Shown here: positions 10,686 through 19,220 of the stretch, piece after piece
Layout of the letters: every line of letters starts with the position of its first letter
How positions within the stretch are numbered: position 1 is the first letter of the stretch
NCBI RefSeq assembly: GCF_003984645.1
Contig: NZ_RWKI01000012.1
Location: forward strand, 62,001-126,000
DNA length: 64,000 nt
Direction of reading: 5' to 3'
Source of the DNA: Variovorax sp. MHTC-1
Lineage (GTDB): Bacteria > Pseudomonadota > Gammaproteobacteria > Burkholderiales > Burkholderiaceae_C
The notes under the pieces: model-generated
The model's database searches: none
What the model was told of the DNA's origin: nothing
The model's input: only the letters and a program-made list of their open reading frames with translations
Program-made: the position numbers and the translations under genes

Positions 10686-11498
10686 ATGAAACTTCAGCTG
10701 CTCTCGGACCTGCATCTGGAAGCGCACCCCCAGTTCCGGGCCGCACCCGCACCAGGCGCCGATCTGCTGGTCCTTGCAGGCGATATCGGCTCCTACCAGG
10801 CCGGATCGCGCATCGTCGAGCCCGATTTCGGGCTGACCCGCTTCTCGCCGCGCCATGGCTGGCCGACGCCGGTGCTCTACGTTCCGGGCAACCATGAATA
10901 CGACAACGCCGATTTCGACGCGGTTCATGCGCGCTTGCGCGGGCTCTGCGAGACGCTGGACATCGGGTGGCTGGAACGCGAAACCCGGCTCATCGAGGGG
11001 GTGCGCTTCATCGGCACCACGCTGTGGGCCGACTTCGATGCGCTGGCCGAGCCGGCCGACAGCATGACCGAGGCGCTTCGGAAACGCGGAAAGGCGATGC
11101 GCGCCGCGAACTTCTACCTGGAGAAAGCCGCCACCGTGCGCTCGGAACTGCCCTTCTTGGCAGAAGCACTGAGAGAGCACTCACTGACGTGCCAAGCCTG
11201 GCTGCGCAATGCGCTCGCCGAGCCCTTCGACGGCCCGACCGTCGCCATCACGCACTTCGCGCCCACGCTGGCGAGCGCCGATCCGCGCTATGGCCTGAGT
11301 CCGGGAACGGCGGGTTTCTGCAATTCGCTCGACGAGCTGCTGCCGAGCGCCGACCTGTGGCTGCACGGGCATCTTCACCATGCGTTCGACTATGTGAAGA
11401 ACGGCTGCCGCGTGGTGGCGAATCCGCTGGGGTATCTCGGCAAGGGCGAGCAGGAGGGCTTCAGGCCCGAGCTGCTGATCGAAGTCCCGCGCCGCTGA
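10686..11498 (+). CDS. metallophosphoesterase (calcineurin-like)
   Basis: A 270-residue phosphoesterase with the dimetal motifs in order: DLH (Asp8, His10), GDIGSY, GNHEYD, ITHFAP and a C-terminal HGHLHH. These bind two metal ions that activate water for attack on phosphate esters. The start at 10686 puts the DxH motif at the usual distance from the N terminus; the longer frame from 10644 adds residues unlike the family. No signal peptide is seen, so it is cytoplasmic. It converges on the PhoD-like gene with a 2-bp gap. Substrate unknown. Confidence 0.9.
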   Translation: MKLQLLSDLHLEAHPQFRAAPAPGADLLVLAGDIGSYQAGSRIVEPDFGLTRFSPRHGWPTPVLYVPGNHEYDNADFDAVHARLRGLCETLDIGWLERETRLIEGVRFIGTTLWADFDALAEPADSMTEALRKRGKAMRAANFYLEKAATVRSELPFLAEALREHSLTCQAWLRNALAEPFDGPTVAITHFAPTLASADPRYGLSPGTAGFCNSLDELLPSADLWLHGHLHHAFDYVKNGCRVVANPLGYLGKGEQEGFRPELLIEVPRR

Positions 11499-11500
11499 AT

Positions 11501-13048
11501 CTAGGCCGGCGACACCCCGGCGCGACCGGCCTCGACCGCGAAGCGCGCCTGGGTGTGGAAGCTTGCCTCTGCCCGCACCGGGTACGCGGTGGCCCGGAAT
11601 TCGCAATGCATCGCCTCCGGCGTGACCTCCATCAGCGCATAGCCGCGCTCGTCGCCGCGCGCATGCACGATGTCCGGGTTGTCGCGCCGCATGCGCGCCA
11701 TCGCCGCCTGGCTCGCACCGCGCGAGCTGATCGAGCCGCCGACGAATTCGCTCGCGACGACCGCGGAGCCCGGGTCGTTCGGCCGCACGCGCAGATCGGC
11801 CGCGACATGGCGGTGCACGTCGCCGCCGAGGGTCACCACGTTCTTCACGCCGGCGTCGTCGATGCCCTGAAACAGTTGCCGGCGTGCTTCGGGATAGCCG
11901 TCCCAGCCGTCGGTCCAGGTCTGGCGGCCCTGCGGGGTATCCAGGACGGTGGAGCTCATCTGGGTGGACTGGCCGAACAGTTTCCACTGCCGCCGCGAAT
12001 CGGCCAGGCCCTGCGAGAACCATCGCGACTGCTCGGCGCCGAGCATGGTGCGCGACGGGTCCGCAAGCTCTGTGCAGCCGATCACCCCACGGCCGGAATC
12101 GTGGGCCGGATCGGCGCAGGCATGGCGGCTGCGGTGCTGGCGGCAGTCCAGTGTCCAGAGCTCGGCCAGGTTGCCCCAGACGTAGCGGTCGTGGATGCGC
12201 ATCGCCGCGCCCTGCGGCGGCAGCGCGAGCGGCATGTGCTCGAAATAGGCTCGGTAGGCCGCGGCGCGGCGGCGCAGGAAAAGCGCGGGCTCGGTATAGG
12301 CGGGGTCACGGTCGCCGGCATAGTCGTTGACCACCTCGTGATCGTCCCAGGTCAGGATCCACGGATGCGCGGCATGCGCGGCCTGCAGGTCCGCATCGCG
12401 CTTGTAGAGCGCGTGGCGCTCGCGGTAGCCCTCCAGCGTGTGCGGTATGGGGGCGCCGTGCCGGCGCATCTCGGGATTCGCGCTGCTGCCTTCGTAGATG
12501 TAGTCGCCGACGAAGAGCACGAAGTCCAGCTCGCGCCCGGCGATCTCGCGGTGCGCGGCATAGAAGCCGTGCTCGTAGTTCTGGCAGGAAGCGAGCGCGA
12601 AGCGCAGCCGCAGCAGCTGCGCATCCGGCGCCGGCGCGGTGCGCGTGCGGCCTACCGGGCTTTGCGCATCGCCGCAGCGAAAGCGATACCAGTAGTGGCG
12701 CTGCGGCGCCAGGCCCTGCGCATGGACATGCACGCTGAAGGCGCGCGAGGCATCGGTCACGACCTCGCCCTGCTTGACCAGGCGTTGCAAGCCGGCGTCG
12801 CCGTAGATCTCGTAGCGCACGCTGCACGCCGGCAAGGCATTGCGCGCCGCTTCGTCTTCGGCCTCCGGCAGCAGCCGGGTCCAGAGCACGACACTGTCCG
12901 GGCGCGGCTGGCCGCTCGCGACGCCGAGCGTGAAGGGGTTCGAGCGCCAGCGCGGCGCAGGCTGTGCGCAGGCCGCCAGCGGCGCGGTGCAGCCGGCGAG
13001 CGCCAGCCACAGGGCGGCGCGATGGAGGTCTCGGCGAGTGGGATTCAT
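11501..13048 (-). CDS. PhoD-like alkaline phosphatase / phosphodiesterase
   Basis: From the ATG at 13048 this is a 515-residue exported protein. It starts MNPTRRDLHRAALWLALAGC, a signal with a twin-arginine pair, and a possible lipobox (LAACA). An N-terminal fibronectin-like domain (FTLGVASGQPRPDSVVLWTRL) is followed by the PhoD metallophosphatase domain with FVGDYIYEG, TWDDHEVVNDYAG, GGDVHRH and SEFVGGSISS. Family members release phosphate from mono- or diesters in the periplasm using Fe and Ca. The frame stays open to 13159, but those residues are low-complexity Arg/Cys. No Pho-box was identified upstream. Confidence 0.92.
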   Translation of the reverse strand: MNPTRRDLHRAALWLALAGCTAPLAACAQPAPRWRSNPFTLGVASGQPRPDSVVLWTRLLPEAEDEAARNALPACSVRYEIYGDAGLQRLVKQGEVVTDASRAFSVHVHAQGLAPQRHYWYRFRCGDAQSPVGRTRTAPAPDAQLLRLRFALASCQNYEHGFYAAHREIAGRELDFVLFVGDYIYEGSSANPEMRRHGAPIPHTLEGYRERHALYKRDADLQAAHAAHPWILTWDDHEVVNDYAGDRDPAYTEPALFLRRRAAAYRAYFEHMPLALPPQGAAMRIHDRYVWGNLAELWTLDCRQHRSRHACADPAHDSGRGVIGCTELADPSRTMLGAEQSRWFSQGLADSRRQWKLFGQSTQMSSTVLDTPQGRQTWTDGWDGYPEARRQLFQGIDDAGVKNVVTLGGDVHRHVAADLRVRPNDPGSAVVASEFVGGSISSRGASQAAMARMRRDNPDIVHARGDERGYALMEVTPEAMHCEFRATAYPVRAEASFHTQARFAVEAGRAGVSPA

Positions 13049-13198
13049 GGTGTTCCTACGGCAGATGCTCGCCCGCCGGCGGCGACAACAACAACCATGT
13101 GCACCAGTGCGGCTACCGATTTCGCGAGCTTCGGCATGCGCCGCAATGTAACGCCGCACCGCCCCCTATGATCGGCGCGCACTCAACAAGGGACACGC

Positions 13199-14428
13199 GT
13201 GCTCAACGGCCTCTGGCTCGGCTTCTTTCTCGCGGCAGCGCTGGCCGCGCTTTCGCGCTGGCTCATCGGCGGCGACGCCGCCGTCTTCGCCGCCCTGGTC
13301 GAGAGCCTGTTCGCGATGGCCAAGCTTTCGGTCGAGGTGATGGTGCTGCTGTTCGGCACGCTCACGCTGTGGCTGGGATTCCTGCGCATCGCCGAAGCGG
13401 CCGGGCTGGTGGCCGCGCTCGCGCGCATGCTGGGGCCGCTGTTCCGGCGCCTCATGCCCGAGGTGCCCGCAGGCCATCCGGCGCTGGGCCTCATCACGAT
13501 GAACTTCGCGGCCAATGCGCTGGGCCTGGACAACGCGGCCACCCCGATCGGCCTGAAGGCGATGCGCGAGCTGCAGACGCTCAACCCGAGCGCGACCACG
13601 GCGAGCAATGCGCAGATCCTGTTCCTGGTGCTCAACGCCTCCTCGCTGACACTGCTGCCCGTCAGCATCTTCATGTACCGCGCGCAGCAGGGCGCGGCGG
13701 ATCCGACGCTGGTGTTCCTGCCGATCCTGATCGCGACCAGCGCATCGACGCTGGTCGGGCTGCTCTCGGTCGCCTTCGTGCAGCGACTCAGGCTGTGGGA
13801 CCCGGTGGTGCTGGCCTACCTGCTGCCGGGCGCGCTGCTGCTCGGAGGCTTCATGGCGCTGCTGGCGACGCTCTCGTCGGCTGCGCTGGCTTCGCTGTCA
13901 TCGCTGCTCGGCAACCTCACGCTGTTCGGCATCGTGGTCGCTTTCCTGCTGGCCGGCGCGCTCCGGCGCGTGAAGGTCTACGAATGCTTCATCGAAGGCG
14001 CGAAGGAAGGCTTCGACGTCGCGAAGAACCTGCTGCCCTACCTGGTCGCGATGCTGTGCGCGGTCGGCGTGCTGCGGGCCTCCGGCGCGCTCGACCTGGC
14101 GCTCGCAGGCATCCGCTGGCTGGTAGGCCTCACCGGCTGGGACGCGCGCTTCGTCGACGCGCTGCCCACCGCGCTGGTCAAGCCCTTCTCGGGCAGCGCG
14201 GCGCGCGCGATGCTGATCGAGACCATGCAGAGCCAGGGCGTGGACAGCTTCGCGGCGCGGGTCGCGGCCACCATCCAGGGCAGCACCGAGACCACCTTCT
14301 ACGTACTGGCCGTGTACTTCGGGGCCGTGGGCATCCAGCGTGCGCGGCATGCGGTGGGGTGCGCACTGCTGGCGGAACTGGCCGGCGTGGTCGGCGCCAT
14401 CGCCGTCGGCTACTGGTTCTTCGGCTGA
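13199..14428 (+). CDS. fused spore-maturation-protein A/B-like membrane protein (nucleoside recognition domains)
   Basis: A 409-residue integral membrane protein beginning at GTG 13199. Its first half resembles SpmA (LNGLWLGFFLAAA, then ALGLDNAATPIGLKAM, a family signature). The second half resembles SpmB (GAKEGFDVAKNLLPYLVAML and TALVKPFSGSAARAM, then GSTETTFYVLAVYFGAVG). Around ten membrane helices are visible. In Bacillus spmA and spmB are separate genes needed for spore core dehydration; fused non-spore versions are common in proteobacteria and their transported substrate is unknown. It diverges from the PhoD-like gene. Confidence 0.85.
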   Translation: MLNGLWLGFFLAAALAALSRWLIGGDAAVFAALVESLFAMAKLSVEVMVLLFGTLTLWLGFLRIAEAAGLVAALARMLGPLFRRLMPEVPAGHPALGLITMNFAANALGLDNAATPIGLKAMRELQTLNPSATTASNAQILFLVLNASSLTLLPVSIFMYRAQQGAADPTLVFLPILIATSASTLVGLLSVAFVQRLRLWDPVVLAYLLPGALLLGGFMALLATLSSAALASLSSLLGNLTLFGIVVAFLLAGALRRVKVYECFIEGAKEGFDVAKNLLPYLVAMLCAVGVLRASGALDLALAGIRWLVGLTGWDARFVDALPTALVKPFSGSAARAMLIETMQSQGVDSFAARVAATIQGSTETTFYVLAVYFGAVGIQRARHAVGCALLAELAGVVGAIAVGYWFFG

Positions 14429-14491
14429 AAGCTTGCGACAGCGACATCCGAGGCGATCGGCCAGAATAGGCCCTCACTTCCCCGCCTCCCC

Positions 14492-15001
14492 GTGACCGCA
14501 CCCGCCCAGGCGCAACCGCCCTCCTTCACGTCCGACGAATTCCGCGATGCGCTCGGCATGTTCGCGACCGGCGTGACCATCGTCACGGCACGCGCCGCCG
14601 ACGGCAGCCTGGTCGGCCTGACGGCCAACTCCTTCAACTCGGTGTCGCTCGACCCGCCGCTGGTGCTGTGGAGCCTGGCGCGCGGCGCGGCCTCGATGGC
14701 GGCTCTCAGCACCGGCTCGCACTACGCGATCAATATCCTGGCCGCCAGCCAGAAGGCGCTGGCCGAACGTTTTGCGACCAAGGACGTCGACCGCTGGGCC
14801 GACGTCGCCTTCAGCGAAGGCGTGGGCGGTGCGCCGATGCTGGTGGGCGCGGCTGCGAGCTTCGAGTGCTTCAACCGCAGCCGCTACGACGAAGGCGACC
14901 ACGTGATTTTCGTCGGCGAGGTCGAGCGCTGCACGCACAACCCAGGCGCCTCGCCGCTGCTGTTCCACGGCGGGCGCTTCTACACCGAGCATCCGCTGTA
15001 G
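14492..15001 (+). CDS. flavin reductase family protein
   Basis: A 169-residue FMN-binding split-barrel protein, starting at GTG 14492. Family motifs are FRDALGMFATGVTIVTA, GLTANSFNSVSLDPPLVLW and HYAINILAASQ, and it ends with GGRFYTEHPL. Such proteins supply reduced flavin to two-component monooxygenases or act as stand-alone reductases. No oxygenase component lies next to it, so the partner is elsewhere or absent. It converges on the GntR gene with a 12-bp gap. Confidence 0.9.
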   Translation: MTAPAQAQPPSFTSDEFRDALGMFATGVTIVTARAADGSLVGLTANSFNSVSLDPPLVLWSLARGAASMAALSTGSHYAINILAASQKALAERFATKDVDRWADVAFSEGVGGAPMLVGAAASFECFNRSRYDEGDHVIFVGEVERCTHNPGASPLLFHGGRFYTEHPL

Positions 15002-15013
15002 CGCAGGCCGCGC

Positions 15014-15733
15014 TCAGCGCCGCAGGCTGAGCTTGTAGCGGAAGGTGTCGGCGCGGTAGACCGCGATCTCCACATGCACCGGCCCGCCGCCGGCGGCGTG
15101 CACCAGCCGCTCGACCTGCAGCACCGGCGCGCCGGGCGCGAGCTGAAGCAGCTTCGCTTCCTGCGGCCGCGCCAGCCCGGCGCCGATCTCCAGCTGCGCC
15201 TCGCCGATTGCGAGGCCGCCTTCGTGCTCGAAGATCTCGATCAGGTCGCGCTGCGAGAAGTCCACGCGCGCCAGCTTCTCGCCCAGGAAGCGCGGCAGGT
15301 AGGAGTTGTTGACCGAGAGCGGCTCGCGGTCGAGATAGCGCAGCGTCTGCAGGTGGTACACCGTCTCGCCGGCCGCGAGCTGCAGCTGGCGCGCCACGGC
15401 AGCCGGCGCCTTCACTTCGCGCCACGCGAGCCGCTTGCTGCTGACTGCGTGCTGCTCCAGCGCCAGCGCCTCGTTCAGCCCCTGCAGGCGATTCAGGCTC
15501 TGCGCCGCCTTCGGATGGGACACGAAGGCACCTTTTCCGTGCAGCTTGACGATCAGGCCCTCGGCCTGCAGTGCCCCCAGGGCCTGCCGCACGGTGATGC
15601 GGCTCACGCCGTGCTCTGCAGTCAATTCCGATTCGGACGGCAGCTTGGCCCCCGGCGCGAGCCGGCCGTCGAGGATGCGCGCACGCAGCGCGTCGCGCAG
15701 CTGCGCATGCAGCGATTGCGGAAGTTCAGGCAT
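15014..15733 (-). CDS. GntR family transcriptional regulator, HutC subfamily (UTRA domain)
   Basis: A 239-residue repressor-type protein. The N-terminal winged helix (LPSESELTAEHGVSRITVRQ, about residues 30-50) is typical GntR. The C-terminal about 160 residues form a UTRA effector domain (ETVYHLQTLRYLDREPLSVNNSYLP and PVLQVERLVHAAGG). HutC-type proteins sense small metabolites and bind TTGT...ACAA-like palindromes; one is present upstream at 15774-15798. It is divergent from the Bug receptor cluster, which is therefore the likely target. Confidence 0.93.
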   Translation of the reverse strand: MPELPQSLHAQLRDALRARILDGRLAPGAKLPSESELTAEHGVSRITVRQALGALQAEGLIVKLHGKGAFVSHPKAAQSLNRLQGLNEALALEQHAVSSKRLAWREVKAPAAVARQLQLAAGETVYHLQTLRYLDREPLSVNNSYLPRFLGEKLARVDFSQRDLIEIFEHEGGLAIGEAQLEIGAGLARPQEAKLLQLAPGAPVLQVERLVHAAGGGPVHVEIAVYRADTFRYKLSLRR

Positions 15734-15773
15734 TCGTCACCCTTGGATTGGATTTGGCATAGGGTTTGCATGG

Positions 15774-15798
15774 CTTGTTATAACTTGTCATAACAAGT
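15774..15798. promoter_or_regulatory. nested palindromic operator for the GntR/HutC regulator
   Basis: CTTGTTAT (15774-15781) and ATAACAAG (15790-15797) form a perfect 8-bp inverted repeat with an 8-base spacer. A second palindrome, ACTTGT-CATA-ACAAGT (15783-15798), overlaps it. The core resembles HutC-type sites. It lies 41 bp upstream of the gntR start and 63 bp upstream of the Bug gene, so it can control both. Confidence 0.7.
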
Positions 15799-15860
15799 AG
15801 TATCTCGCACTGTCTGGGTGCTTTTCTTTTCCGTTCATTCCATCGACCGAGGAAACGACC

Positions 15861-16844
15861 ATGTCTGCAACCCGCGCCTTCCGTTCCGTCACCGCCGCGC
15901 TCGTGCTCGGCGCCAGCCTCGGTGCCGCCCAGGCCCAGGGCTACCCCGCCAAACCGATCTCGCTGATTGTGCCGTTCTCGGCCGGCGGCGGCGTCGACGC
16001 CACGGCGCGCCTCTTGACTGCCAAGCTCGGCGAGCTGCTCAAGCAGCCGGTGGTGATCGAGAACGTGGCCGGCGCGGCCGGCACCATCGGCACCCAGAAG
16101 GTCGCGCGCTCGCCGGCCGACGGCTACACGCTGCTGTTCGCGGTGGCCAGCCCGCTCAACGTCGCGCCGCTGGTCGCGCCCTCGGCCGTGCGCTACGACA
16201 CCTTCAAGGATTTCGTGCCGGTGGCGACGGTCGGCACCTCGCCCTTCGTGCTGATCGGCAAGACGGCGCTGCCCGCGCGCACCGCGGGCGAACTCATCCA
16301 GCTCGCGAAGGCGCAGCCGGGCAAGCTCAACTTCGGCACCGACGGCGTCGGCACTTCGCTGCACGTCACGGCCGAGATGTTCAAGCAGCGTGCCGGCATC
16401 GACATCGTGCACGTGCCCTACAAGTCGGGGCCGCAGGTGCTGACCGACGTTGCCGGCGGCCAGGTCGATCTGGCGGTGCTTCCGCTCACGCTGGCGCAGC
16501 CTTTCATCAAGGACGGCAAGGTCAAGGCCTTCGGCGTCACCTCGCTGGCCCGCTCGCCCAGCGCGCCGGCGATCCCGGCGCTGGCCGAGACGCCGGAGCT
16601 CAAGGGCCTGGAGATGGATTCGTGGCTCGGCGTGCTGGCCCCGGCCGGCACCCCGGCCGCCGTGATCGCGGCCTGGGTGAGCGCGCTCGACGCCACCCTC
16701 AAGGACCCGGAGATCGCGCGCAAGCTCGGCGAGGTCGCGGTCAAGCCGCAGCTGATCGCCGGGCCGGCCTTCGCCGACTACCTGGCCAAGGAGCGCAAGA
16801 CCATCGCCGGCGTGGTCCAGACCGCCGGCATCAAGGTCGAGTAG
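15861..16844 (+). CDS. Bug family tripartite tricarboxylate transporter substrate-binding protein
   Basis: A 327-residue periplasmic receptor with a signal peptide cleaved near AAQAQGYP. Bug signatures are clear: YPAKPISLIVPFSAGGGVDATARL, VVIENVAGAAGTIG, VARSPADGYTLLFA, and HVPYKSGPQVLTDVAGGQVDLAV. Bug proteins bind carboxylates or other small polar ligands; many are orphans without adjacent TctAB permeases, as here. It heads a probable operon with the TauE-type permease (13-bp gap) and amidohydrolase (17-bp gap), under the divergent GntR regulator. The ligand is unknown but may be the amidohydrolase substrate or product. Confidence 0.95.
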   Translation: MSATRAFRSVTAALVLGASLGAAQAQGYPAKPISLIVPFSAGGGVDATARLLTAKLGELLKQPVVIENVAGAAGTIGTQKVARSPADGYTLLFAVASPLNVAPLVAPSAVRYDTFKDFVPVATVGTSPFVLIGKTALPARTAGELIQLAKAQPGKLNFGTDGVGTSLHVTAEMFKQRAGIDIVHVPYKSGPQVLTDVAGGQVDLAVLPLTLAQPFIKDGKVKAFGVTSLARSPSAPAIPALAETPELKGLEMDSWLGVLAPAGTPAAVIAAWVSALDATLKDPEIARKLGEVAVKPQLIAGPAFADYLAKERKTIAGVVQTAGIKVE

Positions 16845-16857
16845 AGAGGGTGTCCCG

Positions 16858-17610
16858 ATGCTGATGACGATGACCAGCGCCTGGATCGTGCTGCCGGCCG
16901 TGCTCCTGGCCGGCGGGCTGATCGGCGCCAGCGGCATCGGGGGCGTGCTGCTGGTGCCGGTGCTGACCCAGCTGGGCGCAGTGCCGCTGCCGCAGGCGAT
17001 CGCCGCGGCATCGCTGGGCTTCGCGCTGCCCGCACTGGTCGTGCTCGGCCCGCTGCGCCGGGAGCGCGCTTTGGCCGCGCGCTGCGTGCCGCTGCTCGCG
17101 GGCGCGCTCGCAGGCGCGGCCGCCGGGGCGCTGATGCTGCGCTGGCTGCCGGCCGGCCTCCTCATGTCCGGCGTGACGGCATTGGTGCTTTTCGCGGGCT
17201 GGCGCGGCTTGATGGCGGCATCGAACCCGGCGCCCGCATCCGCGGCAGCGCTCGGCACCACGGCCCTGCTCGCACTGGGCGCGCTGGTCGGGCTCAGCTC
17301 GGCACTCACCGGCACCGGCGGGCCGGTGCTGGTGATCCCGCTGCTGATGCTGCTGCGCCAGCCGCTCGCCTTCGCGGTGGTCGCGGCGCAGGCCATCCAG
17401 TTGCCCGTGGCGCTGGCGAGCAGCACGGTGCATGCGATCGAAGGCCGGCTCGATCTTTCACTTGCGCTGCTTTGCGGCGTGTTGATGCTGGCGGGCTCGA
17501 TCGCGGGGCAGCGTGCCGCGGCCCTGCTCGACGTGCGCCAGATGCAGCGCATGGTGTCCCTGCTGCTGCTGGCCGTGGGCGCCTGGTTCGCCTGGCTGCT
17601 GCTCACCTGA
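16858..17610 (+). CDS. TauE/SafE family membrane permease (sulfite exporter family)
   Basis: A 250-residue protein with about eight membrane helices in two repeats. Family features are GLIGASGIGGVLLVPVL at the start and LSSALTGTGGPVLVIPLLML at the middle repeat. Members export sulfite or sulfoacetate or other organic anions. It sits between the Bug receptor and the amidohydrolase, so here it may move a product of that catabolism; a sulfur-containing substrate is possible but not shown. Confidence 0.9.
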   Translation: MLMTMTSAWIVLPAVLLAGGLIGASGIGGVLLVPVLTQLGAVPLPQAIAAASLGFALPALVVLGPLRRERALAARCVPLLAGALAGAAAGALMLRWLPAGLLMSGVTALVLFAGWRGLMAASNPAPASAAALGTTALLALGALVGLSSALTGTGGPVLVIPLLMLLRQPLAFAVVAAQAIQLPVALASSTVHAIEGRLDLSLALLCGVLMLAGSIAGQRAAALLDVRQMQRMVSLLLLAVGAWFAWLLLT

Positions 17611-17627
17611 CATCACTCGGAGCGATC

Positions 17628-19034
17628 ATGCTGACTCCCGACCTTTTCGACTCGCGCCAGGCGCTGCTGCTGGCCCCCGAATGGCTGATGCTGCCCGAGG
17701 GCCCGCGACAGGACATGGCCGTGCTGGTGCGCGACGGCCGCTTCGCACAGGTGGGCCGCCTGGCCGAGGTGCGCGCGGCGCATCCGGCGCTGGCGCCGAT
17801 CGCATTGCCCCAGCGGCTCCTGATGCCGGGCCTGGTCGACACCCACACCCACCTGACCCAGTCCTTCGGCAAGGCGCTCGCCTTCGGCGAACCTTCGGAG
17901 ATCTTCCGCCGCATTTGGGTGCCGATGGAATCGATGCTCGATGCCGATGCGGCCTACCTCGCCGCCAAGCTCTCGGCGCTCGAGTCGCTGCGCGGCGGCT
18001 TCACGACAGTGGTCGATGCGGGCACCCGCTCGGAGGCCGGCCTCGATGCCGTGGCGAGCGCGGCACGCGACACCGGCATCCGCTGCGTGCTCGGCATGAT
18101 CTGCAACGACGCGGGCCTCGAGGGCGACGAGGCCGGCACCCAGCGCATCCTCGACGCGGCAGCGACCTTCCTGGCCCGGCTCGAACACGATGCGCTGGTG
18201 CATCCCTCGCTCGCGATCTCGATCCCGGAGGCCGCGACCGATCGCATGCTGCACGACGTGGCCTTGCTCACGCGAGAAAGCGGCCACCGCTTCCAGACGC
18301 ACGTGAACGAACACCTGGCTGCGGTCGAACGCTCGCTGGTCGCGCGCGGCCTGCGCCCGCTCGAACTGCTGCATGCCTGCGGCGCGCTCAACGCATCGGC
18401 CCTGCTCGCGCATGCCACGCTGCTGACGCCGCGCGAAGTGGGCCTCCTGCGCGACAGCGGCGCTGCCGTCGCCTACAACCCGGTGGCGAGCCAATGGAAA
18501 GGCAACGCGGTGCTCGACGCCGGCCTGCTCGCCATGCTGGGCGTGCCCTTCGGCCTCGGCACCGACGGCACGCGCGCCGACGGCTTCCGGCTGATGGACG
18601 CCGCCGAGGCCACGCAGCGCCTGACGCACGGCCTGGCCAACGGCGACTCCTCCTGCGGCGGCGGCTGGCTGTGGCTCGACCACGCCACGCACCGCGGTGC
18701 GGAGGCCGCGGGCCTGGGCGGCGTCACGGGCCGCATCGCGAGCGGCCTGGCCGCCGATTTCCTGCTGCTCGACCTCGACGTGCCGGAGTTCGTGCCGAGC
18801 TGGGACCTCACATGGGAGCTGGTGCGCTTCGCGAACCGCGACCAGATCGAGGCGGTGTTCGTCAATGGCGCGCTGCGCCTGTGGAAGGGCTGGCCCACCG
18901 ACTGGGACGCGCGTGCGCTGATGGGTGAAGTGGCCGCCGTTGCGCGCCGCGATGTCCAGCGCGCGCCGATCCAACGCGTGCATCCGATCACCGATCTTCA
19001 TCGCGCCGGACAACAGCTCACCGGCGGCGCCTGA
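17628..19034 (+). CDS. amidohydrolase family protein (cytosine deaminase/atrazine chlorohydrolase-like)
   Basis: A 468-residue metal-dependent hydrolase. The start at 17628 follows CGGAG and gives the usual N-terminal beta-sandwich. Metal-site residues are visible as LVDTHTH (His73, His75), a central His in THVNEHL, a further His in LLAHATLL, and the catalytic Asp313 in GLGTDGTRADG. The fold is a TIM barrel; relatives deaminate or dechlorinate purine, pyrimidine or triazine rings. The exact substrate cannot be assigned. It is the last gene of the GntR-flanked unit. Ring hydrolysis coupled to uptake by the Bug protein is an inference from proximity. Confidence 0.9.
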   Translation: MLTPDLFDSRQALLLAPEWLMLPEGPRQDMAVLVRDGRFAQVGRLAEVRAAHPALAPIALPQRLLMPGLVDTHTHLTQSFGKALAFGEPSEIFRRIWVPMESMLDADAAYLAAKLSALESLRGGFTTVVDAGTRSEAGLDAVASAARDTGIRCVLGMICNDAGLEGDEAGTQRILDAAATFLARLEHDALVHPSLAISIPEAATDRMLHDVALLTRESGHRFQTHVNEHLAAVERSLVARGLRPLELLHACGALNASALLAHATLLTPREVGLLRDSGAAVAYNPVASQWKGNAVLDAGLLAMLGVPFGLGTDGTRADGFRLMDAAEATQRLTHGLANGDSSCGGGWLWLDHATHRGAEAAGLGGVTGRIASGLAADFLLLDLDVPEFVPSWDLTWELVRFANRDQIEAVFVNGALRLWKGWPTDWDARALMGEVAAVARRDVQRAPIQRVHPITDLHRAGQQLTGGA

Positions 19035-19220
19035 AGGATTCGCGCAGGCGGGCTACGATCGGCGGATGCTTTCCGCCTGCGTCGCGACGCGCCGGTGGCG
19101 CCGTCGTCGGGGGTGCGAGCGCCTGAGCCGTGGTGCCCCGGCGCTGGGTCTGCCTGCAGGATTGCGTGCCCTCCTATGCGATAGCCCGCCCTGAACAGAG
19201 ACGAATCCCAGAAGAAAAGA
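19035..19220 (+). other. 186-bp GC-rich leader upstream of EamA gene with several hairpins
   Basis: No gene is supported here. At least three stems can be drawn: GGCGGA/TCCGCC near 19060-19078, CGACGCGCC/GGCGCCGTCG near 19085-19106, and GCGCC/GGCGC near 19120-19145. The purine-rich AGAAGAAAAGA just before 19221 serves as RBS. No known riboswitch consensus was recognised. Confidence 0.3.

Noticed and set aside
15012..15032. GCTCAGC/GCTGAGC inverted repeat between the flavin reductase and gntR ends
   Set aside because: Seven-base arms without a T-run and mostly inside the gntR coding end; insufficient to call a terminator.
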